Of a stretch of DNA of 9,590 nt, positions 1 to 7,118 are shown one piece after another. A program made the translations under genes and the position numbers. Position 1 is the first letter of the stretch. Each line of letters begins with the position of its first letter. Source of the stretch: Acidobacteriaceae bacterium (GTDB lineage: Bacteria; Acidobacteriota; Terriglobia; Terriglobales; Acidobacteriaceae); assembly GCA_003162255.1 (NCBI GenBank), contig PMMJ01000375.1, positions 1,408-10,997 of the forward strand, given 5' to 3'. The notes beneath the pieces are model-generated. The model was not told the DNA's origin, did no database searches, and saw only the letters and a program-made list of their open reading frames with translations.

Positions 1-1
1 C

Positions 2-21
2 GGCATCGCTAAAGCGATGCC
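2..21. repeat. Perfect 9-bp inverted repeat upstream of hutH
   Basis: The arms GGCATCGCT (2-10) and AGCGATGCC (13-21) are exact reverse complements around a 2-base centre, so RNA would fold into a hairpin with a small loop. No T-run follows, so it is not a classical intrinsic terminator. It may be the end of an upstream transcript or a short dispersed palindrome. The window edge hides what lies before it. Confidence 0.6.
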
Positions 22-45
22 CTTATACGAAACAAGAACGGCATT

Positions 46-72
46 TGAGAAATGAGAACCGCGATCTGAGAA
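46..72 (+). repeat. Three TGAGAA copies at the hutH 5' end
   Basis: TGAGAA occurs at 46-51, 53-58 and 67-72, with offsets of 7 and 14 bases. The last copy lies just before the preferred TTG start and supplies its weak Shine-Dalgarno-like GAGA. The copies may be low-complexity noise or a protein or RNA binding array. Confidence 0.4.
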
Positions 73-77
73 CTGCC

Positions 78-1619
78 TTGAACGCCCTGCACATCAACGG
101 AAACGATCTCACGCTCGAAGCCGTGCGCGAAGTGGCGTACTTCGACGTCCGCCGCCCCGTCCTCCTCGATCCCGACGCGCGCGAAGCCGTCAGCCGCGCC
201 CGCGCCGTCGTCGACGCGCTCGTCGCCAGTAACAAAATTTCTTACGCGATCACGACCGGTGTCGGCAAGCTGAGCGATGTGCACATGCCCGGCGATCAGG
301 TTCGCGAGTTGCAAGTCAACCTGGTGCGCTCGCACGCCGTCGGAGTGGGCGAACCGCTTTCGATTCCCGACACGCGTGCCATGATGCTACTGCGCGCCAA
401 CTCCCTGTCGAAAGGAAACTCGGGGGTGCGCGCGATCACCATCGACACCATCTGCGAGATGCTCAATCGCGGCGTGACGCCGATGGTCCCATCGCAGGGA
501 AGCGTAGGAGCGAGCGGCGATCTGGCACCCCTGGCGCACCTGGCCCTGGCATTGATCGGTGAAGGCGAATGTTTCGACGAAAAAGGCGCACGCCTCGCCA
601 GCGCCGAAGCCTTGAAGCGTGCGCAGATCAAACCGCTGGCGCTCGAAGCGAAAGAAGCGGTGTCGCTCATCAACGGCACACAAGCCATGCTCGCCATCGG
701 CACTCTGGCACTGCTTGCCGCCGAGACGCTGGTCGATACCGCCGACGTCATCGGCGCGATGGCATGCGATGCGCTCCAGGGAACCAACGTCGCTTTCGAC
801 GAGCGCATTCAAAAGGCGCGCCCGCACGCCGGACAAATCAAGACGGCGGCGAACCTGCGCCGTCTGCTAGAACAGAGCGAGATCCGCGATTCACATCGCG
901 ATTGTGGTCGCGTGCAGGATGCCTATTCGTTGCGTTGCATCCCGCAGGTTCATGGCGCGGTGCGTGACACGCTTGCTCATTGCCGCGCGGTGTTTGAGAC
1001 GGAAATGAACTCGGCCGTCGATAACCCGCTCGTTTTCGTGAAGAATCCGAAGGCAATGGATGGTGAGGGCGACGTGCTCTCCGGCGGAAACTTTCACGGC
1101 CAGCCGCTCGCCTTCGCGCTCGATTTTCTCGCGATTGCTTTGAGCGCGCTGGCTGGCATCAGCGAGCGGCGACTGGAGCGCATGGTGAACCCCGCGCTCA
1201 GTGAGGGGTTGCCTCCATTTCTCGCGCCGGGCGCGGGTATGAACTCGGGCTTTATGATGCCGCAGGTGACCGCCGCGGCGCTGGTGAGTGAGAACAAAGT
1301 GCTGGCGCATCCTGCGTCGGTCGATTCGATTACGACGTCGGGGAACAAAGAAGACTTCGTCTCGATGGGCATGACCGCGGCGAACAAACTGAAGAAGGTG
1401 GTTCAGAACACGCGCAACACGCTGGCCATTGAAGCCATGGCAGCGGCACAGGCGATTGACTTTCTAGCGCCGCTGACGACTTCCAAGCCGTTGCAGCAGG
1501 CGCATGCGGCGATCCGCGCGGTGTGCGCGACCATGGAGAAGGATCGCGTGATGTACCAGGATTTCGCGCGCATCGCGGAGTTGATCGCCAGCGGGAAGAT
1601 AGCCGCGGTGTTGCGATAA
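78..1619 (+). CDS. hutH: Histidine ammonia-lyase (histidase)
   Basis: A cytosolic enzyme that eliminates ammonia from L-histidine to give urocanate, the first step of histidine degradation. Seen with the TTG at 78 as start (513 residues): the Ala-Ser-Gly triad (about 145-147, in a GSVGASGDLAPLAHL block) that cyclises to the MIO electrophile; the active-site Tyr in YAITTGVG (about 56); NGTQ (about 199); YSLRCIPQVHG (283-293); NSAVDNP (311-317); SGGNFHG (335-341); and TSGNKED with the conserved Glu (about 425). The Ser-His pair in LVRSHAVGVGEP (85-86) is the selectivity position typical of histidases rather than phenylalanine lyases. The frame is open to the left edge. A TTG at 45 is possible, but the start at 78 gives the usual family length of about 510, has a GAGA-like ribosome site at 68-71, and GC-rich third positions begin there. 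An ATG at 52 is out of frame. No other hut gene follows on the right. Confidence 0.93.
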   Translation: MNALHINGNDLTLEAVREVAYFDVRRPVLLDPDAREAVSRARAVVDALVASNKISYAITTGVGKLSDVHMPGDQVRELQVNLVRSHAVGVGEPLSIPDTRAMMLLRANSLSKGNSGVRAITIDTICEMLNRGVTPMVPSQGSVGASGDLAPLAHLALALIGEGECFDEKGARLASAEALKRAQIKPLALEAKEAVSLINGTQAMLAIGTLALLAAETLVDTADVIGAMACDALQGTNVAFDERIQKARPHAGQIKTAANLRRLLEQSEIRDSHRDCGRVQDAYSLRCIPQVHGAVRDTLAHCRAVFETEMNSAVDNPLVFVKNPKAMDGEGDVLSGGNFHGQPLAFALDFLAIALSALAGISERRLERMVNPALSEGLPPFLAPGAGMNSGFMMPQVTAAALVSENKVLAHPASVDSITTSGNKEDFVSMGMTAANKLKKVVQNTRNTLAIEAMAAAQAIDFLAPLTTSKPLQQAHAAIRAVCATMEKDRVMYQDFARIAELIASGKIAAVLR

Positions 1620-1651
1620 CAAGGTTCTCTCATCCCTGCACAAGGTCTTGC

Positions 1652-2230
1652 TTAGGCCGGCTTGGCCGCGCTCCCATCCAACCCCAATTCCCCCGCAATC
1701 CCCTTCATGGCTTCGATGCAGAAAGCGATGTGCTCTTCCAGATCCACGCCGAGATCGGTGGCGCCTGCGATAATGTCTTCGCGGTGGACGCTGCGGGCGA
1801 AGGCCTTATCTTTCATTTTTTTTCGGACGGACTTGGCTTCGACCTCGGCGAGCGATTTTCCCGGCTTGACCAGAGCGCAGGCGGTGATGAATCCGGTGAG
1901 TTCATCGCAGGCGAAGAGCGTTTTTTCCATGGGCGAGAGGCGCGCGACGCCGGTGTACTCGGCGTGCGACATGATCGCTCGGCGCACTTCTTCTGAGTAG
2001 CCGCGTTCTTTCAGAATCTCGGAACCTTTGTAGGGATGTTCTTCGGCGGTGGGGAATTTCTCGTAATCGAAGTCGTGAAGAAGGCCGACGATGCCCCACA
2101 ATTCTTCGTCACCTCCGGCTTTGCGGGCGTAGGCGCGCATGCATGCCTCGACGGCGAGCGCATGTTTTCGAAGACTTTCCGACTGGGTGAACTCAGCTAG
2201 TAAACACCATCCGGTTTCACGCTGATTCAT
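1652..2230 (-). CDS. HD-domain metal-dependent phosphohydrolase-like protein
   Basis: A small soluble protein of 192 residues made of a single HD domain, the superfamily of metal-dependent phosphohydrolases acting on nucleotides and related phosphoesters. The substrate cannot be told from sequence. The metal ligands are visible in order: His23 in KHALAVEA, His52-Asp53 in LLHDFDYEKFP, His65 in EEHPYKGSEIL, His89 in SHAEYTG, and Asp109 in CDELTGFI. The set is complete, so the protein is probably active. The C-terminal third holds a Lys/Arg-rich helix (RKKMKDK) and an acidic end. The ATG at 2230 fits the usual short N-terminus before the first helix. Only a weak AGG lies upstream. The gene ends 32 bp from the hutH stop in convergent orientation, with no clear terminator between, so the two transcripts may overlap. 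It is divergent from the XRE regulator across 167 bp. Confidence 0.85.
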   Translation of the reverse strand: MNQRETGWCLLAEFTQSESLRKHALAVEACMRAYARKAGGDEELWGIVGLLHDFDYEKFPTAEEHPYKGSEILKERGYSEEVRRAIMSHAEYTGVARLSPMEKTLFACDELTGFITACALVKPGKSLAEVEAKSVRKKMKDKAFARSVHREDIIAGATDLGVDLEEHIAFCIEAMKGIAGELGLDGSAAKPA

Positions 2231-2397
2231 GGTTTTATACCTGTTTTCCCGATAATTTCTCCCGCTTAATCATGGCTCTGTTGCGATAAACGCTTTGTTT
2301 TCTCACTTTTGTCTTGACTTTCACAGGCCCAATGCAGCAGATTACCCTCTAGTTGGCTTTGAGAGTAGCCCACCGCTCTGGCACTCGCAAAACCTGA

Positions 2398-2943
2398 ATG
2401 GCTACCACATTAACTCCCGTGGATTCACGGGAAGTCGTACGCTGCGACCGTTGTTTCTTGGTGCAATTCCGCACATCGAATAGCCTCTGCCGCCGTTGCC
2501 ATCTGCCCTTGGATGAGGACGAGGCGGAGATTGCCGCTATGACTCCGGCGCCGGAAGTGCTGCCGGTGAACATCCATTCTAACGGGCGCGGGCACCTGAG
2601 GCTGGCGCATTCGATCCGCTCGCTGCGGCTGCGCAATGGCCTGAGCCAGCGGCAACTGGCGCTGCGGATGGCAGTGCCGCGAACCTACGTGTCGAAAATC
2701 GAAAACGAAAAGGCGACGCCCACATTGTCTTCGCTGGAGCGACTGGCGAGGGCGCTTGAGGTGAGTGTGCCGGATCTGCTCTCGGGTGGAGAGCGGAGTC
2801 GGCAGGAGGAAGTTCGCGAGTTGATGGAAGATCAGTTCGTGGCCGACGTTTTGCCGTACGTGCCACAGTTGAACGGGATGCAAATGTCGAGCATTCTGGC
2901 GCAGGTGAGGGACTTAACGGTGCGGCCGCGACGGACCGCGTAA
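2398..2943 (+). CDS. XRE-family regulator with N-terminal CxxC zinc-finger-like motif
   Basis: A 181-residue probable DNA-binding transcription regulator. Two CxxC pairs (Cys16/Cys19 in RCDRC and Cys31/Cys34 in CRRC) form a zinc-ribbon-like knuckle. An acidic, Pro-containing linker (about 38-60) follows. Residues about 71-129 form a Cro/C1-type helix-turn-helix, with the SQRQLALRMAVPRTYVSKIE helix pair and the typical PTLSSLERLARALEV continuation. The last 50 residues are helical and unrecognised. The start is bounded: a TGA at 2395-2397 lies in frame directly before the ATG at 2398. No Shine-Dalgarno is visible there, so translation may be leaderless or weak. A TTGACT -35-like hexamer sits at 2314-2319 without a convincing -10. 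The intergenic region is shared with the divergent HD gene, which makes it a candidate target. The target and any ligand are unknown. Confidence 0.88.
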   Translation: MATTLTPVDSREVVRCDRCFLVQFRTSNSLCRRCHLPLDEDEAEIAAMTPAPEVLPVNIHSNGRGHLRLAHSIRSLRLRNGLSQRQLALRMAVPRTYVSKIENEKATPTLSSLERLARALEVSVPDLLSGGERSRQEEVRELMEDQFVADVLPYVPQLNGMQMSSILAQVRDLTVRPRRTA

Positions 2944-3028
2944 ACGGGAGATGCGTCAAGCCGCGTCTCCACGGAAGCGCGAAGTTTGAGTAAGCTAGAT
3001 TTTTATCCGGGCACACAACCAACTGGAC

Positions 3029-3058
3029 AGCCGGGGCCTTCGGGCTCCGGCTTTTTTT
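3029..3058 (+). terminator. Strong rho-independent terminator after the XRE gene
   Basis: The 10-bp arms AGCCGGGGCC (3029-3038) and GGCTCCGGCT (3043-3052) pair with a single G-U wobble around a UUCG tetraloop. A run of seven T (3052-3058) follows. It lies 85 bases after the regulator stop and should end that transcript, insulating it from the PEP-CTERM gene. Confidence 0.93.
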
Positions 3059-3092
3059 CTATGGGCGATGCGCTGCGCGGGAAGTGGAGAAC

Positions 3093-3138
3093 TGCATAGG
3101 CTTGCATAGTTGAGTTGTGGGTACGCAACAGTTTGCAT
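3093..3138 (+). promoter_or_regulatory. Phased TGCAT repeats upstream of the PEP-CTERM gene
   Basis: TGCATAG occurs at 3093-3099 and 3103-3109, exactly 10 bp apart. A third core, TGCAT, is at 3134-3138, 31 bp further on. The offsets are close to one and three helical turns. A -10-like TAAAAT is at 3146-3151 but has no good -35, which would suit an activator-dependent promoter. This is a candidate only. Confidence 0.3.
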
Positions 3139-3222
3139 GTCGCCCTAAAATTTCTTGAGGAAGTGTTGATTTCCGCTTGACCGGCAGGGATGAACGAGCT
3201 AACCTCGCCAGAATCCCCCGCA

Positions 3223-3245
3223 AGCTGGGAGAGGGTCACCCAGCT
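3223..3245 (+). promoter_or_regulatory. Leader hairpin before the PEP-CTERM gene
   Basis: The perfect 7-bp arms AGCTGGG (3223-3229) and CCCAGCT (3239-3245) flank a 9-base loop. The hairpin ends 17 bases before the AGGAAA ribosome site (3263-3268). It could tune translation or RNA stability. It does not match a riboswitch consensus that I recognise. Confidence 0.35.
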
Positions 3246-3273
3246 CGATCTTTATGGTGAACAGGAAACCTCA

Positions 3274-3855
3274 ATGAGAATCTCTCAGATATGTGCAGTG
3301 GCTGTGCTGTTGGTAGTCGCTTCGGTGATGGCCTTCGGCGACGGGATCAACGATCCAAAGATCATCATCCGCAACTTCAATAGCAACTCTAACGCTAACC
3401 CTGACTTGTCGTGCCCTTCTCAGGGATGTAAGGATGTGGGCGTGAATTTCACCTTCAGCGTCCCTAAGCGCGGAACGGGCATATTGTTTTTCACGAATAC
3501 GAGCGGAAAGAACTGGACTTCGCTGGCGCTGATTGAGAAAGGCGAGCCGGCGATCGACATCACTTGCGTTCAGGTTGTGTTTCTGAACTGCACGACCAAG
3601 ACTTTGAAGAACGGCTCGGTGGAAATTCTGCTGTCGGGAGTTCACGGCGGCCTTAATCCGCGCAATGGCATCTTGAACGGGCAGAGCTTCTACATAAATT
3701 TCGCCAAGGTCAATGGCGTCCCATGGCCGGGTGGACTTCAGTTCAGCGCGCACGCGGGCACCGTCCCGGAGCCGGGAACCGTGGCATTGATGATGACGGG
3801 ATTGGCTGCGATGGTTTCGCGCCGCAAGATGTGGAAGATTCGCCCGAAGGCTTAG
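3274..3855 (+). CDS. PEP-CTERM sorting-domain exported protein
   Basis: A small exported protein of 193 residues. The N-terminus is a Sec signal peptide: MRIS, a hydrophobic stretch (about 6-20) and likely cleavage near VMA-FGDG. The mature part is rich in Asn, Thr and beta-strand-like segments, with four cysteines (47, 52, 88, 96) that could form disulfides outside the cytosol. The C-terminus is a textbook PEP-CTERM signal: VPEP (164-167), a hydrophobic segment (about 168-182), then RRK and a basic tail. In this family the signal is recognised and cleaved by an exosortase, and substrates are linked to exopolysaccharide or biofilm production. No exosortase gene is in the window. The ATG at 3274 is chosen because AGGAAA (3263-3268) lies 5 bases before it and the signal peptide starts there. 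An in-frame ATG at 3190 would add 28 residues and bury the signal. The specific function is unknown. Confidence 0.87.
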   Translation: MRISQICAVAVLLVVASVMAFGDGINDPKIIIRNFNSNSNANPDLSCPSQGCKDVGVNFTFSVPKRGTGILFFTNTSGKNWTSLALIEKGEPAIDITCVQVVFLNCTTKTLKNGSVEILLSGVHGGLNPRNGILNGQSFYINFAKVNGVPWPGGLQFSAHAGTVPEPGTVALMMTGLAAMVSRRKMWKIRPKA

Positions 3856-3907
3856 CGCCAAACCCAGAGTCGCTGGTGACCATCGGTGCCGGGCTGCGTT
3901 CAAGCTC

Positions 3908-3928
3908 GGATGGCGAGGACGCCCGTCC
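3908..3928. repeat. Small GC-rich hairpin between convergent genes
   Basis: GGCG (3912-3915) and CGCC (3920-3923) pair around AGGA. They are extended by GGA/TCC across a small internal loop. The site lies in the 101-bp gap between the PEP-CTERM stop and the kinase stop. It has no T-run on either strand, so terminator function is doubtful. It may be a dispersed intergenic element. Confidence 0.3.
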
Positions 3929-3956
3929 CTCCACCGTATCCCCACAACGCAGTCTA

Positions 3957-6818
3957 CTAGTGGTTCGCTTTCGAGAACTGATTCACTAATTGAGAGAACT
4001 GCGGCAGGGCCTGGAGCTTCTGGAGTTCGGGATCGTTCCAGGCTTCCTGCGCGGAGTAACCCTTCTCCAGCGCCAGCCGCAGCGACTTCAACGCTTCTTC
4101 CGGCTTTCCGATCAAAGTCTTCACTTGCGCTTCTGAGTAAATCAACTGCAGATCGGCAGAATTGATGGAGCGGGCTTGCTGTGTATACTGCAGCGCGTTG
4201 GCGGCGTCGCCCTTCTTGGCGTAGAGCAGTCCAAGATCGCCCATGATACTGGCGGATCGCGGGTTCACCTGAAGCTCCTGAAAAGCAAGCGAGATGGCTT
4301 TGGCGTAGGCGGTGGAGGCCTGATCGGAGTGGCCCGACCAGCGGTAAGCGTCGCCTAGATTGCCCAGGAGCACTTCGTCGTTCGGAGTCATCTCGACCGC
4401 TTTTTCGTACATCTTCGTCGCCTGGTCGTAGTTCTTCAGGAAAAAGTAAGCAGTGCCGAGATTGGAGTAAGTGTCTGCGTCCGGGGCGAGCGCGAGAGCT
4501 TTCTGAAATTGCGGAATGGCCTCGCCCCACTTGCCTTCGCGCAGATACACCGAGCCGATGTTTGCGTAGCCCATGGGATTATCCGAGGCGAGTTCGGTGA
4601 CCTTCTGAAACTCGGGGAGCGCTTTGGCGCTGTCGCCGAGGCCGAAGTAGGCATTGCCGAGGGCATTGTGATTCGTCCAATTGTATGGGTTGGCGGCGAC
4701 CGCTTTTTGGAAGGCGGCAATGGCTTCGTCACTCTGACCGCTGCGGATGTAGGCGTCGCCCAGATTCCGATAAGCCTCATCCGAGTTCGGCGCCAATTCC
4801 AGTGCCCGGCTCAGTTCGGTGACCGCTTCCGTGTTCTTCCCGGTGGCGGAATAAACGCTGCCCAGCGAGATGTGAACTTCCGGCAGGTTGTTCGAAAGCC
4901 GCTCGGCCTGCTGCGCGGAGAGCGTGGCCTTTTGCGCCCAAACGCTCTCTTTGGTTTCACCGTACATGCGAAGGCTGGAGTCGGCGAGTCCGGTGTAAGC
5001 CAAAGCGAAGTTGGGGTCTCTATCGATGGCCTGCTCGAACAGCGCTACGGCGGGCCGAATTCCGTTGGAGTCGTGACTGTTGCGCAGGACATTTCTCCCC
5101 TGCAGATAAAGATCGTAGGCCTTCACATTCTCCGTGGGGTGGGCGCCGACGCGCGCCTGCTCTTCGTCGGTCGGCTTGAGGGCAAGGGCCGTGGCCACGT
5201 TGCCGTAGATCTGATCCTCGAGGGCAAGCACGTCGCCCGAGGCTCCCGAGAACTCCTGGCTCCAGACACGCTTGCCGGTGGCGGCATCGTCGAGACCGAG
5301 GGTGACGCGGAACTTGTCGCTATTGCCCTGCACACTGCCCTGCAACACCAGGTTTACGCCGAGTTCGCGGGCGAGCTTGGAGACAGGTAGATCCTTGGCG
5401 GCTGCCTTCTCAACGGCGTCAGAGGATGCGAGGTGCACTTCCTTCAACTGAAACAGCTTGGCGGCGAGAGCTTCCTCAATGCCGTCGGCCACGTAACCCA
5501 AGGCTTTGTCGTCCCCGACCTTCTTTAGCGGCAGGATCGCAACATACTTGCCCTGCTTGAGCGAGGGGATGCCTTGCGCCATCTCGCCAGAGAGTGTTCC
5601 CGAGCGATTCAGCAGGGTGCGTCCGGCAAAGGTCGCCAGCACGATGACGAGCACGGCGCCGGCGATCCACATCCAACTTCTTCCAGGAAGATCGAGGCTG
5701 AAGCGCGACCTGCGCACCACCGGATGCGCAATCATCTTGGAAAGCGCTTCGGCGCTGATGTGGGGGTTGGCTTCCCAAGTCGTCAATTGCTGCAACAACT
5801 CGACGGCTGAGTGATAGCGGTTGGCCGGCTCGCGCTCCAGGCAGCGGCTGACGATCGCGCTCAGGGATTTGGGAACGGAAACGTCAACGTCGGAGGCAGC
5901 GCGCGCGTCCTCGCGCGTTCGCTTCATGAGGCTGGCGATGGCGGTGTCGGCCTCGTAGGGAGCTCTTCCGGTGAGCAGTTCGTAGAAGATCAGGCCGACG
6001 CTGAAAATGTCGGACCGCTGATCGAGCGTAGCGCCCAGAGCTTGCTCCGGCGACATGTATTCGAGCGTGCCGACGATGGCGCCAGTCTGGGTCATGCCGG
6101 AATCACCGAGCGAGCGCGCCAGGCCGAAATCCATCACCACGATGCGGCCGTGCTTGTCGCGCATGATGTTCTGCGGCTTCAGGTCGCGATGGATCACGCC
6201 TTCGGAATGGGCGGAGTCGAGCGCGCGGCAGACCTGCTCCACCACCGCGATGGCCTCCTTGGGCGAGAACTTTCCCTGACGGCGCAAGATCGTGCGCAGA
6301 TCCTCGCCGTCGACGTATTCCATGCTGATGAAGCGGATGCCATCGGCCTCGCCCAGGTCGTAAATGCGGACAACGTTCTTGTGCGTGATGTTACGGGAGA
6401 GAATCAGCTCTTGCTTGAAGCGCAGCAGAATCGCTGGATCCGTCGCCAGTTCGGGCCGGATGATCTTGAGCGCGATCAGCCGGTCAAGTTCGCGGTCCCG
6501 AGCCTTGTAGACGGCGCCCATGCCGCCCTGCCCCAGCACGCTCAGGATTTCGTAGCGTCCCCCGAAAAGCACGCCCGGCTGCAGACTCAGAAAAGCGGAG
6601 ATATTGTCGGTCAAGGACGGCGCTGGACGAGCGTAAGGAAGACCTGATGTCGCGCCTGGAATCGGGGTTCCGTGCGGCAAGGTGGGAGCGTCAGAGAGCG
6701 GCGCGTTCGAAAGAGGCGGAGGTGTTAGCGCCCCAGCGCCAATCATATCTCCGGACGGACGGCTACCCGGCATTATCGGGCCGTCGGAATCATTGCCCCT
6801 GCGGTCGCGCTCATCCAT
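3957..6818 (-). CDS. Transmembrane Ser/Thr protein kinase with TolB-like and TPR domains
   Basis: A Hanks-type receptor kinase, 953 residues from the ATG at 6818. An N-terminal Pro/Ser/Thr-rich segment (about 15-75) is followed by the kinase domain (about 89-347). That domain has a GQGGMG P-loop (96-101), Lys118 in ALKII, HRDLKPQN (210-217, catalytic Asp212), DFG (230-232) and SPE (254-256), all intact, so it is probably active. One transmembrane helix lies at about 382-400. Next comes a TolB-like N-terminal domain of the COG5616 type (about 423-545: VAILPL, YVADGIEEAL, LVLQGSV, DAATGKRVW). About eight TPRs (about 565-915) end the protein. By family topology the kinase is cytosolic and the TolB-like and TPR parts are extracytoplasmic, where they may sense a partner. 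The frame continues upstream to a TTG at 6983, but the -10-like TATACT at 6938-6943 would start transcription inside that extension, and MDERD is a natural start. No clear Shine-Dalgarno is present. Confidence 0.92.
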   Translation of the reverse strand: MDERDRRGNDSDGPIMPGSRPSGDMIGAGALTPPPLSNAPLSDAPTLPHGTPIPGATSGLPYARPAPSLTDNISAFLSLQPGVLFGGRYEILSVLGQGGMGAVYKARDRELDRLIALKIIRPELATDPAILLRFKQELILSRNITHKNVVRIYDLGEADGIRFISMEYVDGEDLRTILRRQGKFSPKEAIAVVEQVCRALDSAHSEGVIHRDLKPQNIMRDKHGRIVVMDFGLARSLGDSGMTQTGAIVGTLEYMSPEQALGATLDQRSDIFSVGLIFYELLTGRAPYEADTAIASLMKRTREDARAASDVDVSVPKSLSAIVSRCLEREPANRYHSAVELLQQLTTWEANPHISAEALSKMIAHPVVRRSRFSLDLPGRSWMWIAGAVLVIVLATFAGRTLLNRSGTLSGEMAQGIPSLKQGKYVAILPLKKVGDDKALGYVADGIEEALAAKLFQLKEVHLASSDAVEKAAAKDLPVSKLARELGVNLVLQGSVQGNSDKFRVTLGLDDAATGKRVWSQEFSGASGDVLALEDQIYGNVATALALKPTDEEQARVGAHPTENVKAYDLYLQGRNVLRNSHDSNGIRPAVALFEQAIDRDPNFALAYTGLADSSLRMYGETKESVWAQKATLSAQQAERLSNNLPEVHISLGSVYSATGKNTEAVTELSRALELAPNSDEAYRNLGDAYIRSGQSDEAIAAFQKAVAANPYNWTNHNALGNAYFGLGDSAKALPEFQKVTELASDNPMGYANIGSVYLREGKWGEAIPQFQKALALAPDADTYSNLGTAYFFLKNYDQATKMYEKAVEMTPNDEVLLGNLGDAYRWSGHSDQASTAYAKAISLAFQELQVNPRSASIMGDLGLLYAKKGDAANALQYTQQARSINSADLQLIYSEAQVKTLIGKPEEALKSLRLALEKGYSAQEAWNDPELQKLQALPQFSQLVNQFSKANH

Positions 6819-7118
6819 TAGGTTTGCCCGGATTTGGAGAGCCGGCGAGGGAGCGCGCCCCAGTCCCACAACAAAGGCAGCGTCCGCCTCAGGTTGTCGA
6901 GGGGAATTCGAGAACCCAGCACTCCGATATTCAGGAGAGTATACCCCGGAAACGGTTTTGGGGAAACAGTGAAGCCTCAGCAAAATAGTGTTTCTTTGGC
7001 CTCGATCGTTTCTCAGGGGCGCAACCGGAGGGATAACCCCGGGCCAGTTGCTGTGGATGACGCCGAAGAAGCTTAGGGATGGGGTCGAAGAAAACCACTT
7101 AGCGATTGTCGTCTGGGT
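6819..7118. other. 300-bp gap between the kinase gene and the upstream minus-strand unit
   Basis: The half nearer the kinase holds its candidate -10 and leader. From about 6984 to 7118 I see no gene, no T-run terminator on the minus strand and no convincing repeat. Read-through from the 7119-8327 unit into the kinase is therefore possible. Confidence 0.5.
6938..6943 (-). promoter_or_regulatory. Candidate -10 element for the kinase gene
   Basis: Reading the minus strand, TATACT matches TATAAT at five of six positions. The -35 position 17 bp upstream holds only TTTCCC (6961-6966, three of six). Transcription would begin near 6931, giving a leader of about 110 bases before the ATG at 6818. This supports the shorter start. 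Confidence 0.35.

Noticed and set aside
1620..1651. Bidirectional terminator between hutH and the HD gene
   Set aside because: The 32-bp gap has no stable stem and no T-run on either strand.
2314..2343. Promoter for the XRE gene based on TTGACT
   Set aside because: The -35 is good, but the best -10 at 18-bp spacing (CAGATT) matches at only three positions, so it is not listed as a feature.
3059..3190. Sigma-54 (-24/-12) promoter for the PEP-CTERM gene
   Set aside because: I compared each TTGC in the region with the GG spacing required and none fits.
3190..3273. Earlier ATG at 3190 for the PEP-CTERM protein
   Set aside because: It would put 28 hydrophilic residues before the signal peptide. 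AGGAAA sits correctly for the ATG at 3274.
3271..4530. Minus-strand open frame of 419 codons
   Set aside because: It overlaps the PEP-CTERM gene in antisense and the kinase C-terminus out of frame. Its Arg/Ser-rich composition is typical of a shadow frame.
4509..5390. Long plus-strand open frame (293 codons) opposite the kinase gene
   Set aside because: It is antisense to the TPR and TolB-like coding region. Its length is a by-product of GC-rich codon use and it shows no recognisable domain.
5811..6647. Plus-strand open frame of 278 codons opposite the kinase domain
   Set aside because: It is antisense to intact kinase motifs and has no family features or ribosome site of note.
6819..6983. 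55-residue N-terminal extension of the kinase from a TTG at 6983
   Set aside because: The candidate -10 (6938-6943) lies inside it, the translated stretch has no domain, and the ATG at 6818 is a natural start.
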